Assembly (NCBI GenBank): GCA_946222995.1 | Contig: CAMIOS010000001.1 | Span: 186,001 to 250,000, forward strand | Direction of reading: 5' to 3' | Source of the DNA: an uncultured Enhydrobacter sp. | GTDB lineage: Bacteria > Pseudomonadota > Gammaproteobacteria > Pseudomonadales > Moraxellaceae | Length of the DNA stretch: 64,000 nt | Shown: one piece after another, positions 37,977 to 47,193 of the stretch | Layout of the letters: every line of letters begins with the position of its first letter | Position numbering within the stretch: the stretch's first letter is position 1 | Translations under genes and position numbers: made by a program | The notes under the pieces: model-generated | Seen by the model: only the letters and a program-made list of their open reading frames with translations | What the model was told of the DNA's origin: nothing | The model's database searches: none

Positions 37977-38327
37977 ATGTCACGGTTAACTACCACTCTT
38001 CCAAATTCAATTGTAGGACTTCCTGTCTTAAATGATTTTTTTATTGATTTATCAACTTGCCCCTGTATTGTTACACCATTTAAAGATGAAAAAATTGTCA
38101 ATTCTAGCTTCTGGTTAGATCAATCAAAAAGTCAAATTAAGCAAAGTCTGAAAAAATTTGATCGTGAATGGGTGGAATTTGTGCATTGGCTTGCTATACC
38201 AGGTTTGGGGTTATTGCTGCATTTTGACCACCAAATTTGTCGGCAAGTTACCACAAACTGTTATAATCATTTTTTTGCCAATGCCTATGGGTATACTAAC
38301 CTGCTTGATGACCCTACCTGCTCATAA
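37977..38327 (+). CDS. Unknown 116-residue protein
   Basis: The ATG at 37977 follows AAGGA with good spacing, and a TATACT -10-like box lies 72 bases upstream. A terminator begins right at the stop codon. No domain is recognised. There is no signal peptide; a hydrophobic patch WLAIPGLGLLLHF lies at about 71-83, and the protein has four Cys and several His (CPC at 28-30, HQIC near 86). The isolated position between two terminators suggests a small independent gene, possibly lineage-specific. I cannot assign a function. Confidence 0.7.
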   Translation: MSRLTTTLPNSIVGLPVLNDFFIDLSTCPCIVTPFKDEKIVNSSFWLDQSKSQIKQSLKKFDREWVEFVHWLAIPGLGLLLHFDHQICRQVTTNCYNHFFANAYGYTNLLDDPTCS

Positions 38328-38328
38328 A

Positions 38329-38358
38329 AAAAATCCTGTCAACGTGGACAGGATTTTT
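38329..38358. terminator. Bidirectional intrinsic terminator
   Basis: AAAAATCCTGTC and GACAGGATTTTT form a perfect 12-bp stem with a 6-base loop between the convergent unknown gene and acnB. Confidence 0.93.
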
Positions 38359-38387
38359 AAACGGATTATTATTACTTTTAAAATCAA

Positions 38388-41015
38388 TTAGGTCAATTGA
38401 GCGACAGTGATTTTTTCTGGATCAATTTCATTTGCTTCGTTAAGATAATCTTTCATCCGATCAAAGTTCATGTATTTGTAGATATCTGCCGACATGCTAT
38501 CGAGTTTACCCGCATACTGTTGGTATTCGTCGTTGGTTGGTAATCTACCCAAGACCGCCGCAACCGATGCCAATTCGGCGGATGCTAGATACACATTTGC
38601 GCCTTGACCTAAGCGATTAGGGAAGTTACGGGTCGAAGTCGATACTGCCGTTGATTTTGGGGCAATACGAGCTTGGTTACCCATACACAGTGAACAACCT
38701 GGCATCTCAGTACGTGCGCCCGCTTGGGCATACACGTTGTATAAACCTTCATCCATCAACTGACGCGCATCCATTTTGGTTGGTGGTGCAATCCATAAGC
38801 GAGTGGTAAGACTGCCTGCAGGTACTTCTTTAAGTAATGCACCTGCCGCACGGAAGTGGCCGATGTTGGTCATACAAGAACCAATAAACACTTCATCAAT
38901 TTTGTCGCCTGCCACATCTGCCAAGGTTTTGGCATCGTCTGGATCATTTGGACAGCAAAGAATTGGCTCTTTAATCGCATTCATATCAATAGTGATATCT
39001 GCCGCATACTCAGCATCAGCATCAGCACGCAATAGGCTTGGGTTGGCAAGCCAAGCTTCCATACCTTTGATACGGCGAGCAATAGTGCGGGCATCGCCAT
39101 AGCCCTCGCTAATCATCCATTTTAATAGGGTGATATTTGAATTTAAGTATTCTTTGACTGATTCTTCAGAAAGCGTAATCGTACAGCCCGCTGCCGAACG
39201 TTCAGCCGACGCATCAGACAGCTCAAAGGCTTGTTCAACGGTCAAGTTTTCTAAGCCTTCAATCTCTAGGATACGACCATTAAAGACATTTTTCTTGCCT
39301 GCTTTTTCGACCGTCAATAAGCCTTCTTTAATCGCTTGCAATGGAATGGCATGCACAAGGTCACGCAAAGTAATACCTGGCTGCATTTCACCTACAAAAC
39401 GCACCCGCACTGACTCGGGCATATCAAGCGGCATCACGCCAGTTGCTGCGGCGAATGCCACAAGTCCAGAACCTGCAGGGAATGAGATACCCATTGGGAA
39501 ACGCGTATGTGAGTCGCCGCCTGTACCCACGGTGTCAGGTAGCAACATACGGTTGAGCCATGAGTGGATGATACCGTCACCTGGGCGCAGGCTTACCCCA
39601 CCGCGATTCATGATAAAGTCAGGTAGCGTGTGCTGGGTTTCAACATCAATGGGTTTTGGATAAGCAGCGGTATGACAGAATGACTGCATAACAAGGTCAG
39701 CTGAAAAGCCTAAACACGCCAAGTCTTTTAACTCATCACGGGTCATAGGCCCTGTGGTGTCTTGTGATCCAACCGTGGTCATTTTGGGTTCACAGTATGC
39801 CCCTGGACGTACGCCTTGACCTTCTGGCAGCCCACATGCACGACCGACCATTTTTTGCGCTAATGTAAAGCCTTTACCTGTATTGACAGGTTGTTCAGGT
39901 TGGGCAAAGATAGTTGACGCAGGCAAACCAAGATAATCACGGGCTTTATTGGTTAATGCACGTCCAATAATCAGCGGGATACGTCCACCCGCGCGTACTT
40001 CATCAAGCAGTGTGGGTGATTTTAGTTCAAACGTAGATAGCACGTCGTCAGAGTCATGTTTGGTAATTTTGCCATCGTATGGGTAAATATCAAACACATC
40101 GCCCATATTGAGGTTACTAACGTCTGCTTCGATGGGCAACGCCCCCGCATCTTCCATGGTGTTGAAGAAAATCGGTGCAATTTTACCACCCAACACAAGA
40201 CCGCCTGCCCGTTTATTTGGCACGCCTTTAATGTCATCACCCATCAGCCACAATACTGAGTTGGTGGCTGACTTACGGCTTGAGCCTGTACCGACCACAT
40301 CGCCCACATAGGCAAGTGGAATACCGTCTTGTTTCAGCTGTTCAATTTGCTTCATCGGACCAATCACGCCATCTTGGTCGGGGGTGATGCCTTCGCGGGC
40401 ATTTTTTAGCATGGCTAAGGCATGTAATGGGATATCAGGACGTGACCACGCATCTTGGGCAGGCGATAAATCATCGGTGTTGGTTTCGCCCGTGACTTTA
40501 AAGGTTTTGTAAGTCGATTTTTTGGGAACTTCAGGACGGCTGGTGAACCATTCAGCATTTGCCCAAGACTCAATCACCGCTTTTGCGACTTGGTTGCCTG
40601 CATCCGCCTTTTCGGTGACGTCATGAAATGCATCAAATACCAATAAGGTTTTTTTAAGCGCTTCGCCTGCTTCAGCGGCGATATCTTGATCATCTAGCGC
40701 TTGGATAAGTGGTTCAACATTGTACCCGCCTTGCATATGACCGAGCATTTCGACCGCTTTTTTCTTGTCGATTAAAGGTGAATTGGCATTGCCTTTTAGA
40801 ATGTCGGCAAGAAAAGCCGCTTTAACATACGCGGCTTGGTCAACCCCAGGTGGAATACGGTTTTCAATCAAATCAACCAAATTGGCTTCTTCGCCAGGGA
40901 CAGGATTTTTTAAGAGTTCAACCAAATCTGCGGTTTGTTGTTCATTGAGTGGCTGTGGCACCACCCCTTGCGCCGCACGGTTTGCAACGTGTTTACGATA
41001 ATCTTCTAAAAACAT
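38388..41015 (-). CDS. acnB: Aconitate hydratase B
   Basis: 875 residues, close to the usual ~865. The N-terminal helical HEAT-like domain (about 1-160), the swivelling domain with GDVVGTGSSRKSATNSV and the core with GTGGDSHTRFPMGISF are in the AcnB order. The [4Fe-4S] cysteines are in SCMTNIGHF and in CSLCMGNQAR. It isomerises citrate to isocitrate in the TCA cycle, and in E. coli AcnB also acts as an iron-responsive RNA-binding protein. It is monocistronic. Confidence 0.96.
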   Translation of the reverse strand: MFLEDYRKHVANRAAQGVVPQPLNEQQTADLVELLKNPVPGEEANLVDLIENRIPPGVDQAAYVKAAFLADILKGNANSPLIDKKKAVEMLGHMQGGYNVEPLIQALDDQDIAAEAGEALKKTLLVFDAFHDVTEKADAGNQVAKAVIESWANAEWFTSRPEVPKKSTYKTFKVTGETNTDDLSPAQDAWSRPDIPLHALAMLKNAREGITPDQDGVIGPMKQIEQLKQDGIPLAYVGDVVGTGSSRKSATNSVLWLMGDDIKGVPNKRAGGLVLGGKIAPIFFNTMEDAGALPIEADVSNLNMGDVFDIYPYDGKITKHDSDDVLSTFELKSPTLLDEVRAGGRIPLIIGRALTNKARDYLGLPASTIFAQPEQPVNTGKGFTLAQKMVGRACGLPEGQGVRPGAYCEPKMTTVGSQDTTGPMTRDELKDLACLGFSADLVMQSFCHTAAYPKPIDVETQHTLPDFIMNRGGVSLRPGDGIIHSWLNRMLLPDTVGTGGDSHTRFPMGISFPAGSGLVAFAAATGVMPLDMPESVRVRFVGEMQPGITLRDLVHAIPLQAIKEGLLTVEKAGKKNVFNGRILEIEGLENLTVEQAFELSDASAERSAAGCTITLSEESVKEYLNSNITLLKWMISEGYGDARTIARRIKGMEAWLANPSLLRADADAEYAADITIDMNAIKEPILCCPNDPDDAKTLADVAGDKIDEVFIGSCMTNIGHFRAAGALLKEVPAGSLTTRLWIAPPTKMDARQLMDEGLYNVYAQAGARTEMPGCSLCMGNQARIAPKSTAVSTSTRNFPNRLGQGANVYLASAELASVAAVLGRLPTNDEYQQYAGKLDSMSADIYKYMNFDRMKDYLNEANEIDPEKITVAQLT

Positions 41016-41498
41016 GCATTTTTCCTTTTATCATGATTAAAATTATCAAAGCAAACCTTGTTGCCGATATATATTCGATAAAACAAATGAATGATAAAGT
41101 TGGCGACAAGCAAGTGCTTTGGCGAGTGAATATTCTGCAAAAAATATGAATAATAATACTGTATCTATGATTAAATGTTAATCTATAATTTGCAAAAATG
41201 CCCACATAGCCAATATTTATTTTTAAAATAGCCATTTTTTAAATACCCATCGCTATCGTTTATCCGCTATCAGCACTTTTTACCCTTACACTTTTTATCC
41301 AATAAATTTTACACTTTAGTCTTTGATAAACATTATGTATTTTGCCTTGATAAACTTGCGGATTACCCAATACAGTTAGCAACCTAAGTAGCTCAAGTAA
41401 CTAAAAAGCAATCAGATGTTTAGTAATCAGTTTTGCTAAGACCTATTTACCTACGTGTTAGTATAAAGTTATCTTAAAAATTATGCCTAAGTGCTGAC

Positions 41499-41527
41499 CC
41501 GACATTGCTTGCAAACTCTGTTATAAT
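41499..41527 (+). promoter_or_regulatory. Probable lipA promoter
   Basis: CCGACA (-35, 4/6) and a perfect TATAAT (-10) are 17 bases apart, 53 bases before lipA. The rest of 41016-41498 is AT-rich non-coding sequence with a repeated TTGATAAAC (near 41325 and 41349); I see no gene in it. Confidence 0.6.
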
Positions 41528-41579
41528 AAGCGGTTAAAATTTACCATTGAAAATTGATTAAAATAAGGATTTTGCTGTC

Positions 41580-42671
41580 ATGAGTGACGCCGTTCAAACC
41601 CACAATCCCCAAGCCCAAGTCCAACACCCACAATCAACCACTCAACAACGCCCCGCTATCAAACGTCCTGAAGTTGGTGAAAAACTGCGCGGGCATGATA
41701 AAGTGGCTCGTATCCCTGTTAAAATCATTCCCACTGTCGAAATGCCCAAAAAGCCCGACTGGATACGGGTCAAAATGTCTGCCCCCAGCGAAGTGGCTCG
41801 CATCAAATCAACCTTACGTGAACAAAAACTTTATACTGTGTGTGAAGAAGCGGCTTGCCCAAACTTGCCCCAATGTTTTGGTGATGGGACAGCTACCTTT
41901 ATGATTATGGGCGATATCTGTACTCGTCGCTGTCCATTTTGCGATGTGGCGCATGGTAGACCCAATGCATTAGATGAGTTAGAGCCTATTCATACTGCTG
42001 AAACCATTGCCGGACTTGGGCTAAAATATGCGGTCATCACCTCGGTTGACCGTGACGACCTCAAAGATGGCGGGGCAACACATTTTGCCCAAGTGATTAC
42101 TGAATCTCGTAAACTTAGCCCCAATTGTTTGATTGAGATTTTAGTGCCCGACTTTCGAGGACGTGAGCAATTGGCACTTGAGATTTTATCTGATATCGCC
42201 CCGGATGTGTTTAACCACAATATCGAAACCGTACCAAGACTGTATAAAGCGTTTCGTCCAGGATCAGACTATCAACATTCGTTAAACTTGTTAAAACAGT
42301 ATAAAGCCCGCCGTCCTGATATTGCAACCAAATGTGGCTTTATGGTCGGACTTGGCGAAACCGAAGAAGAAGTCTATGCCTTGCTTGATGACCTAAAAGC
42401 TCATGATGTGGACATCATCACCATCGGACAATACTTACAGCCTAGCAAGTCCCATGCCCCTGTTGATAGATTTGTGCATCCTGATGAGTTTGATCGCTAC
42501 ACCGAGTACGGTAAAAAATTGGGGTTTGCTAATATTTGGGCTGCCCCTATGGTGCGCTCTAGCTACTTTGCTGACCGTCAATATTATGGTGAGCCGTGTC
42601 CTCGCCCAACGCGTGGGGCAAATCCGATGAGTGAGGCAGAGCTAAAGCAGCAGCAAAAAGCAGGTTGCTAA
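41580..42671 (+). CDS. lipA: Lipoyl synthase LipA
   Basis: 363 residues, about 40 longer than E. coli LipA because of a polar, Gln/Pro-rich N-terminus. The auxiliary cluster motif CEEAACPNLPQC and the radical-SAM motif CTRRCPFC are intact, as is the C-terminal PMVRSSYFADRQ with its conserved serines. It inserts two sulfur atoms into protein-bound octanoate. No lipB is adjacent. Confidence 0.95.
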   Translation: MSDAVQTHNPQAQVQHPQSTTQQRPAIKRPEVGEKLRGHDKVARIPVKIIPTVEMPKKPDWIRVKMSAPSEVARIKSTLREQKLYTVCEEAACPNLPQCFGDGTATFMIMGDICTRRCPFCDVAHGRPNALDELEPIHTAETIAGLGLKYAVITSVDRDDLKDGGATHFAQVITESRKLSPNCLIEILVPDFRGREQLALEILSDIAPDVFNHNIETVPRLYKAFRPGSDYQHSLNLLKQYKARRPDIATKCGFMVGLGETEEEVYALLDDLKAHDVDIITIGQYLQPSKSHAPVDRFVHPDEFDRYTEYGKKLGFANIWAAPMVRSSYFADRQYYGEPCPRPTRGANPMSEAELKQQQKAGC

Positions 42672-42721
42672 CTGGCAAACTAACCACATTCATGAATCAA
42701 AAATTAATCAAAAAAGCGTAT

Positions 42722-42750
42722 AAGAGGCGTATGATGACTATCCGCCTCTT
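42722..42750 (+). terminator. Probable terminator after lipA
   Basis: AAGAGGCG and CGCCTCTT form an 8-bp stem with a 13-base loop; the T run is short (TTT). Confidence 0.6.
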
Positions 42751-42862
42751 TAGCTATCAAATTTGCAAGATATTGAGTTGTGCAAGGTTTATCACCATAT
42801 ATCAGATAGCGCATCTTTAGCTAATATTTCTGATTCATCTGTTTGATATTAAGGAAAAGATT

Positions 42863-43318
42863 TTGCATTCACAAAAAAATATCGACGCTGACAAAAATAC
42901 CGCTTTAGCCAAAGTCCGCCTGGATAAATGGCTTTGGGCGGCACGATTTTATCGCACTCGCACCCTTGCCAAAGAAGCTATCGAGGCAGGACGGGTACAT
43001 TTTGCAGGCAGCCGTGTTAAGGTAAGCAAAGAAATCAGTGTGGGCGATGAACTCACGATTCGTCAAGGTTCAGCAACTTCCTACACCCAAAAGACTGTCA
43101 AGGTATTGGCATTGTCTGAGGTGCGTGGTAATGCGACCATAGCCAATACCCTTTATCAAGAAACTGATGAAAGTATCAGCCAACGAGAATTTTTTATTGA
43201 ACAAAAAAAATTGGCGAACCTTGCCCGTCCTGACCATCGTCCTAATAAAAAACAACGCCGCCAACTTGAGCGCTTTCGGGATAAAAATCACTATACCAGT
43301 GATGAGGAGGGGTATTAA
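42863..43318 (+). CDS. hslR: Heat-shock ribosome-associated protein Hsp15, S4 domain
   Basis: 151 residues. The start is a TTG at 42863 with AAGGA seven bases upstream; no ATG precedes the S4 domain. The S4 RNA-binding domain (about 18-80, VRLDKWLWAARFYRTRTLAKEAI) and the basic C-terminus (RPDHRPNKKQRRQLERFRDK) match Hsp15, which rescues blocked 50S subunits carrying a nascent chain. Confidence 0.9.
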   Translation: MHSQKNIDADKNTALAKVRLDKWLWAARFYRTRTLAKEAIEAGRVHFAGSRVKVSKEISVGDELTIRQGSATSYTQKTVKVLALSEVRGNATIANTLYQETDESISQREFFIEQKKLANLARPDHRPNKKQRRQLERFRDKNHYTSDEEGY

Positions 43319-43438
43319 ACTTTTTGGGGATTTATGTTAGGCTATAGGGTGTTTTATGAAGCGATAGGTTTTGTTAAAAAATAGATCAACCAATATCCAA
43401 CCTGTCAGCGTTTTATCGCCCCTAATTAAGTTGTATTT

Positions 43439-44581
43439 ATGACCCCCAATTTTATCTCAAAATCGTTACCCTCGCCCACTACGTCTGTTAATGCAGATGG
43501 CTACATTGATAACAACTATGTCGATATTAGCCATCTTAATACCATGGCATTACGTTGCGTTGCGCGTGAAGTGGTAACGCTAACTGATATCAATCAAGTT
43601 TCACCCGTATTTCAACGCATTCAACAACAAAAATTAGCGTTTATAATTTTGTCGAATGGTAGCAATATTATTTTGCCGCCACGCCTTGATGCAGTGGTTG
43701 TTTTGCCTAAATTGCGGGGGAAAATATTGTTAGAAGAGGATAAGGACAGCGTTTTATTACAAGTAATGGCGGGGGAAGATTGGCATAATTTTGTGGTCGA
43801 TACGGTGTCAAAAGGCTGGTATGGACTCGAAAATTTGGCGCTAATACCTAGCTCAGTTGGCGCAAGCCCTGTGCAAAATATTGGGGCGTACGGGGTGCAA
43901 GTTGAGGAGACTATTGACAGTATTACTGCCTTTCATATTCCCACTTTGCAATTTAGGCAATTTAGCAGGCAAGACTGCCAGTTTAATTATCGAGATAGTT
44001 TATTCAAACAACAAGTTGGGCAATGGCTGATTACCAGCGTAACGTTTCGCTTACATAAAAACCCAGTGGTAAATATTAAATATGGTGATGTTGCCACGAT
44101 TGCTGCTCAATACGCTCACAAAGCAGGACGAAATACCCAAATTACGCCTGTTGATACCATGAATGCGATTATCCAAATTCGACAAACTAAACTGCCTAAC
44201 ACAACCAAGTTACCCAATTGTGGCAGTTTTTTTAAAAATCCGATTGTGGATAAAGCGCTGGCAGATAGTTTATTAACCATCTATCCCAATTTGGTACATT
44301 ATCCGATTATTGATGAACAAACGGGTATTGAACAAATCAAACTTGCAGCCGGCTGGCTCATCGATAAAGCAGGGTTAAAAGGTAAAGGCATTGATCCAAT
44401 TTTAACCCATCTACATCAGGCCTTGGTCTTAACCAATCATGCGCCCCAACGGGCTATACAAGCTGATGTTGAACGTACCATGCAATTTATTCAACAAACC
44501 GTGAAACAGCAATTTGGAATAACGCTAGAACCTGAGCCCGTTTGGATTGAAACAGATGGTCGTATTCGCCAAACTCATTGA
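43439..44581 (+). CDS. murB: UDP-N-acetylenolpyruvoylglucosamine reductase MurB
   Basis: 380 residues, type I MurB. The FAD-binding domain shows LSNGSNIILP and IPSSVGASPVQNIGAYGVQ; the catalytic serine is in NCGSFFKNP, followed by the substrate domain AAGWLIDKAGLKGKG. It reduces the enolpyruvyl group to make UDP-MurNAc. Two normally glycine-rich loops are slightly changed (commonly GGGSN and IPGTVGA). Its end overlaps the next gene by 26 bases, which implies coupling. Confidence 0.93.
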   Translation: MTPNFISKSLPSPTTSVNADGYIDNNYVDISHLNTMALRCVAREVVTLTDINQVSPVFQRIQQQKLAFIILSNGSNIILPPRLDAVVVLPKLRGKILLEEDKDSVLLQVMAGEDWHNFVVDTVSKGWYGLENLALIPSSVGASPVQNIGAYGVQVEETIDSITAFHIPTLQFRQFSRQDCQFNYRDSLFKQQVGQWLITSVTFRLHKNPVVNIKYGDVATIAAQYAHKAGRNTQITPVDTMNAIIQIRQTKLPNTTKLPNCGSFFKNPIVDKALADSLLTIYPNLVHYPIIDEQTGIEQIKLAAGWLIDKAGLKGKGIDPILTHLHQALVLTNHAPQRAIQADVERTMQFIQQTVKQQFGITLEPEPVWIETDGRIRQTH

Positions 44582-45227
44582 GATTGCCCGCTATACTTTA
44601 TCCACCTTTGGCGTATTTGTAACAGTCGGGATGACATTGGCTTGTGGTTTAGTATTAAGTCTATTAACGCCACTGTACTCACAAGCCGTATTATTTTTGC
44701 TTAATCAAATCTCATTGCCCCCTAATGCCCCGTTGCAACATCCGCCAACGGCTATTGTAGTATTAGGTGGAGGGCTTACCAACAATTTGCAAAATGAAAT
44801 TGTCATCAATAAATACACAGCGGCTCGCCTAGAAACTGCTAAAATAACCTATCAGCGTTATCATTTGCCCATTATTGCCAGCGGTAAAGAATCGCCTTGG
44901 ATGATAAGATGGCTACAGTCACAAAAAATTTGGTGGGTAATTGCTGAAAAAAATAGCTTTAATACCTGCGAAAATGCAAAATTTACAGCAAAAAATGTTG
45001 CCATCAATGATGTCATACTGGTAACCGATGCTTATCATATGAATCGGGCTAGGCGTCAATTTGCATTAAATGGTATCTCAACTTTACCAATCGAAGCCAA
45101 TCTACCAAAGCCAACCAGTTGGTCAGATTATGCCAGTAATTTACAACATTCTCGGCGCGCCAGCTATGAATTGTTGGCTTTTGCTCGCGATATATTAAAC
45201 CCGCAGACCAATTGCCAGTCTAAATAA
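44556..45227 (+). CDS. YdcF/SanA-like DUF218 membrane protein
   Basis: 223 residues from the ATG at 44556, inside the end of murB. One N-terminal hydrophobic helix (about 10-35), possibly a second at 40-50, precedes the DUF218 domain with its first strand AIVVLGGGL, the segment NSFNTCENA and the motif LVTDAYHMNRARRQF. Members such as ElyC and SanA affect peptidoglycan precursor metabolism or envelope integrity. The overlap with murB fits a cell-wall role, but the exact reaction is unknown. Confidence 0.85.
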   Translation: MVVFAKLIEIARYTLSTFGVFVTVGMTLACGLVLSLLTPLYSQAVLFLLNQISLPPNAPLQHPPTAIVVLGGGLTNNLQNEIVINKYTAARLETAKITYQRYHLPIIASGKESPWMIRWLQSQKIWWVIAEKNSFNTCENAKFTAKNVAINDVILVTDAYHMNRARRQFALNGISTLPIEANLPKPTSWSDYASNLQHSRRASYELLAFARDILNPQTNCQSK

Positions 45228-45258
45228 CGACCAATTAACTTAACAAATTACCTTTAGC

Positions 45259-45576
45259 TTAGTTTTGTATTTCAACTTTGGCATAACCTGCGGCTTGTAA
45301 GGCAGATTTGGCTTGTTCAGCACGCCCGCCACCACGACTATAAACCTTGATGGTATCAGACTTATTCACACCTTGACTGCCAATTTTTGCCACAATATCA
45401 GTATAAGGTATGTTAATTGCCCCATCAGGGTGACCAACTTGGTACTCTTGGGGGGTACGTACATCTACCACCACAGTGGCCGCATTAGCAGTTGGCATCA
45501 GTAATGCCCCCACCACCACTGCTGCTCCAAGGGCTAATAAATGTTTTTTTGACACTTTTAATAGACTAATTTTCAT
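45259..45576 (-). CDS. Periplasmic rhodanese-fold protein lacking catalytic Cys
   Basis: 105 residues from the ATG at 45576, six bases after GGAG; another ATG 12 bases upstream is less well spaced. A signal peptide (about 1-32, ending ANA) precedes a single rhodanese domain with VVDVRTPQEY and GHPDGAINIPY. The active-site loop, VYCxxGxRS in PspE-type enzymes, reads VYSRGGGRA: the sulfur-accepting Cys is Ser80. The codon AGT (45337-45339) is one base from TGT. Sulfurtransferase activity should be lost, so a binding or regulatory role, or decay, is likely. It is a single gene. Confidence 0.85.
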   Translation of the reverse strand: MKISLLKVSKKHLLALGAAVVVGALLMPTANAATVVVDVRTPQEYQVGHPDGAINIPYTDIVAKIGSQGVNKSDTIKVYSRGGGRAEQAKSALQAAGYAKVEIQN

Positions 45577-45802
45577 TGGATGCTCCATCGCCGCATAAGT
45601 TAGCTGACCTAGCGACTTTTTTGTCTTCTCTTACATTTAGAAAATCGGATTTTTCAATTAACAGTTTATCACCAAATTATTAAATGAGTTTAGGCTAAGT
45701 GTCGCTATTTGCAATCATTTGGACAAGTTTTGTAAGTGAAAATTTTCGTTTATTATTAGGCCGATAGCCAACTCGTAAAGAATCATCATTACAAGTCAAA
45801 CT

Positions 45803-45832
45803 TTGGTAACAGCGCGATAATAGGCGTATAAT
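45803..45832 (+). promoter_or_regulatory. Probable ccoS promoter
   Basis: TTGGTA (-35) and a perfect TATAAT (-10) are 18 bases apart, 36 bases before ccoS. Confidence 0.5.
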
Positions 45833-45868
45833 AGCGTATTTATTTTGGTTTACATGGGGTAACAGGTT

Positions 45869-46081
45869 ATGCAAAGTATGTACTTTTTGATACCGATTAG
45901 CTTGGTATTATTTATCTGTGCGATTTTTGCGATTTATTATGCCATTAAAACACGCCAATTTGATGATTTGGATAATGAGGGGCAACGAATCATTTTGGAT
46001 GACCGACAGTTTCGCCGTGAACAGCTAAAAAATGAACCCGCTGAACCCCAATCACGTGATGAGTCAAACAATCAGACCTAA
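45869..46081 (+). CDS. ccoS: cbb3 oxidase maturation protein CcoS
   Basis: 70 residues. One N-terminal helix (MYFLIPISLVLFICAIFAI) is followed by YAIKTRQFDDLDNEGQRIILDD, the typical CcoS signature. CcoS is needed for cofactor insertion into cbb3-type cytochrome oxidase. The metal-transporter-like gene that follows, 62 bases later, is its usual neighbour. The ccoNOQP and ccoGHI genes are not in the window. Confidence 0.88.
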   Translation: MQSMYFLIPISLVLFICAIFAIYYAIKTRQFDDLDNEGQRIILDDRQFRREQLKNEPAEPQSRDESNNQT

Positions 46082-46143
46082 GTAGTTTTATGATGTAATT
46101 ATATGATGGTTTGAGATTAATTTTAGGCTTTTTAGGGGCAAAT

Positions 46144-47094
46144 ATGAGTTTGGCAATTTTGTTAGCGGCATTTTCGATGGGTTTTTTTGGCTCACCACAT
46201 TGTTTGGGAATGTGCGGGGGTATTGTGACGGCATTTGGACTGTCAATGCAGAATGTGTCCAAAGGTAAAAAAAATGCCTTGATTGTGACTTACCATCTTG
46301 GGCGGCTAATCAGTTATTCTTTGCTTGGATTTATCGCAAGTCTTCTTGGTATGGCAATTTTCGAGCCATTCATGCGCAGTAATATTCCGCGTATTGTATT
46401 GGGCATTGTGCTCGTTTTTATCGGTTTATCCATGCTTGGGTTACCGTTTTTTAATCAATTAGAAAAAATGGGCATGAAGTTTTGGCAAGCCCTTGCCCCA
46501 ATTCGCAAAAAAGTGTTTCCTATTGATCGTTTTAGTAAGGCGTTATTTGCTGGGCTGCTTTGGGGATTTTTACCATGTGGCTTGGTCTATGGCGCGCTGA
46601 TGATGGCGATAGCTGGGCATAATATCGCTATGGGCGCATTGATGATGTTCGTTTTTGGACTTGGTACAATGCCTATGTTAATCGCTACCCAAAAGACAGT
46701 GGGCTTGTTAAGACAAAATATCCAACGTTTTAAGCTACGCCAGTTTAATGGCATTGTTATGATTGTATCTGGGTTAGCCGTCATGTCAATGCCAATGGTG
46801 ATGCAGCAACTACACGGTTCGCACAACGCTCACCATATGAACCATGATATGAGCCATATGTCACACGCCCAAATGCCTCAACCGGTGACTGACCCAATGA
46901 TAAAAGCGGATGAAAGCCTGTCGCATGATATGTCTATGATGCATTATTCTGCTTCTGCCCCAAGCGCTGCCTCCAATGCCATGCCCACTGATATGCCAAT
47001 GGATATGCATCACAGCATGAACCATGATATGGCGCATATGAAGCATTCACAAATGCATAGTGATATGCCTATGCCCGCCAGTAATACTCATTAA
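46144..47094 (+). CDS. SafE-like metal transporter with His/Met-rich tail
   Basis: 316 residues from the ATG at 46144, with AGGGG upstream. About six helices form a sulfite exporter TauE/SafE-type domain (UreH/SfnH subgroup); the first has the motif FFGSPHCLGMCGG, whose His and two Cys are likely metal ligands. The final ~90 residues are extremely His/Met-rich (repeats like HHMNHDMSHMSH), suggesting copper or nickel binding. Together with ccoS this points to copper supply for cbb3 oxidase (inference). Confidence 0.85.
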   Translation: MSLAILLAAFSMGFFGSPHCLGMCGGIVTAFGLSMQNVSKGKKNALIVTYHLGRLISYSLLGFIASLLGMAIFEPFMRSNIPRIVLGIVLVFIGLSMLGLPFFNQLEKMGMKFWQALAPIRKKVFPIDRFSKALFAGLLWGFLPCGLVYGALMMAIAGHNIAMGALMMFVFGLGTMPMLIATQKTVGLLRQNIQRFKLRQFNGIVMIVSGLAVMSMPMVMQQLHGSHNAHHMNHDMSHMSHAQMPQPVTDPMIKADESLSHDMSMMHYSASAPSAASNAMPTDMPMDMHHSMNHDMAHMKHSQMHSDMPMPASNTH

Positions 47095-47109
47095 TTGTGT
47101 AAAAAACAA

Positions 47110-47134
47110 AACCGCTTACATAAATTAAGCGGTT
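47110..47134 (-). terminator. Terminator downstream of microprotein gene
   Basis: AACCGCTTA and TAAGCGGTT form a 9-bp stem with a 7-base loop; the T-rich run (TTGTTTTTT) follows only on the minus strand. On the plus strand it also lies just after the SafE-like gene. Confidence 0.75.
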
Positions 47135-47193
47135 GGCACTTGCGAAATGTTACGTTGTTCGCTTAACGTTTTAGCAATTAACAGCCAATACTC

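Noticed and set aside
40949..41235. Open frames in the acnB-lipA intergenic region
   Set aside because: They overlap acnB's start or lack ribosome sites and have protein composition unlike real genes.
46048..46060. Palindrome TCACGTGA as regulatory site
   Set aside because: It lies within the ccoS coding region and has no flanking promoter.
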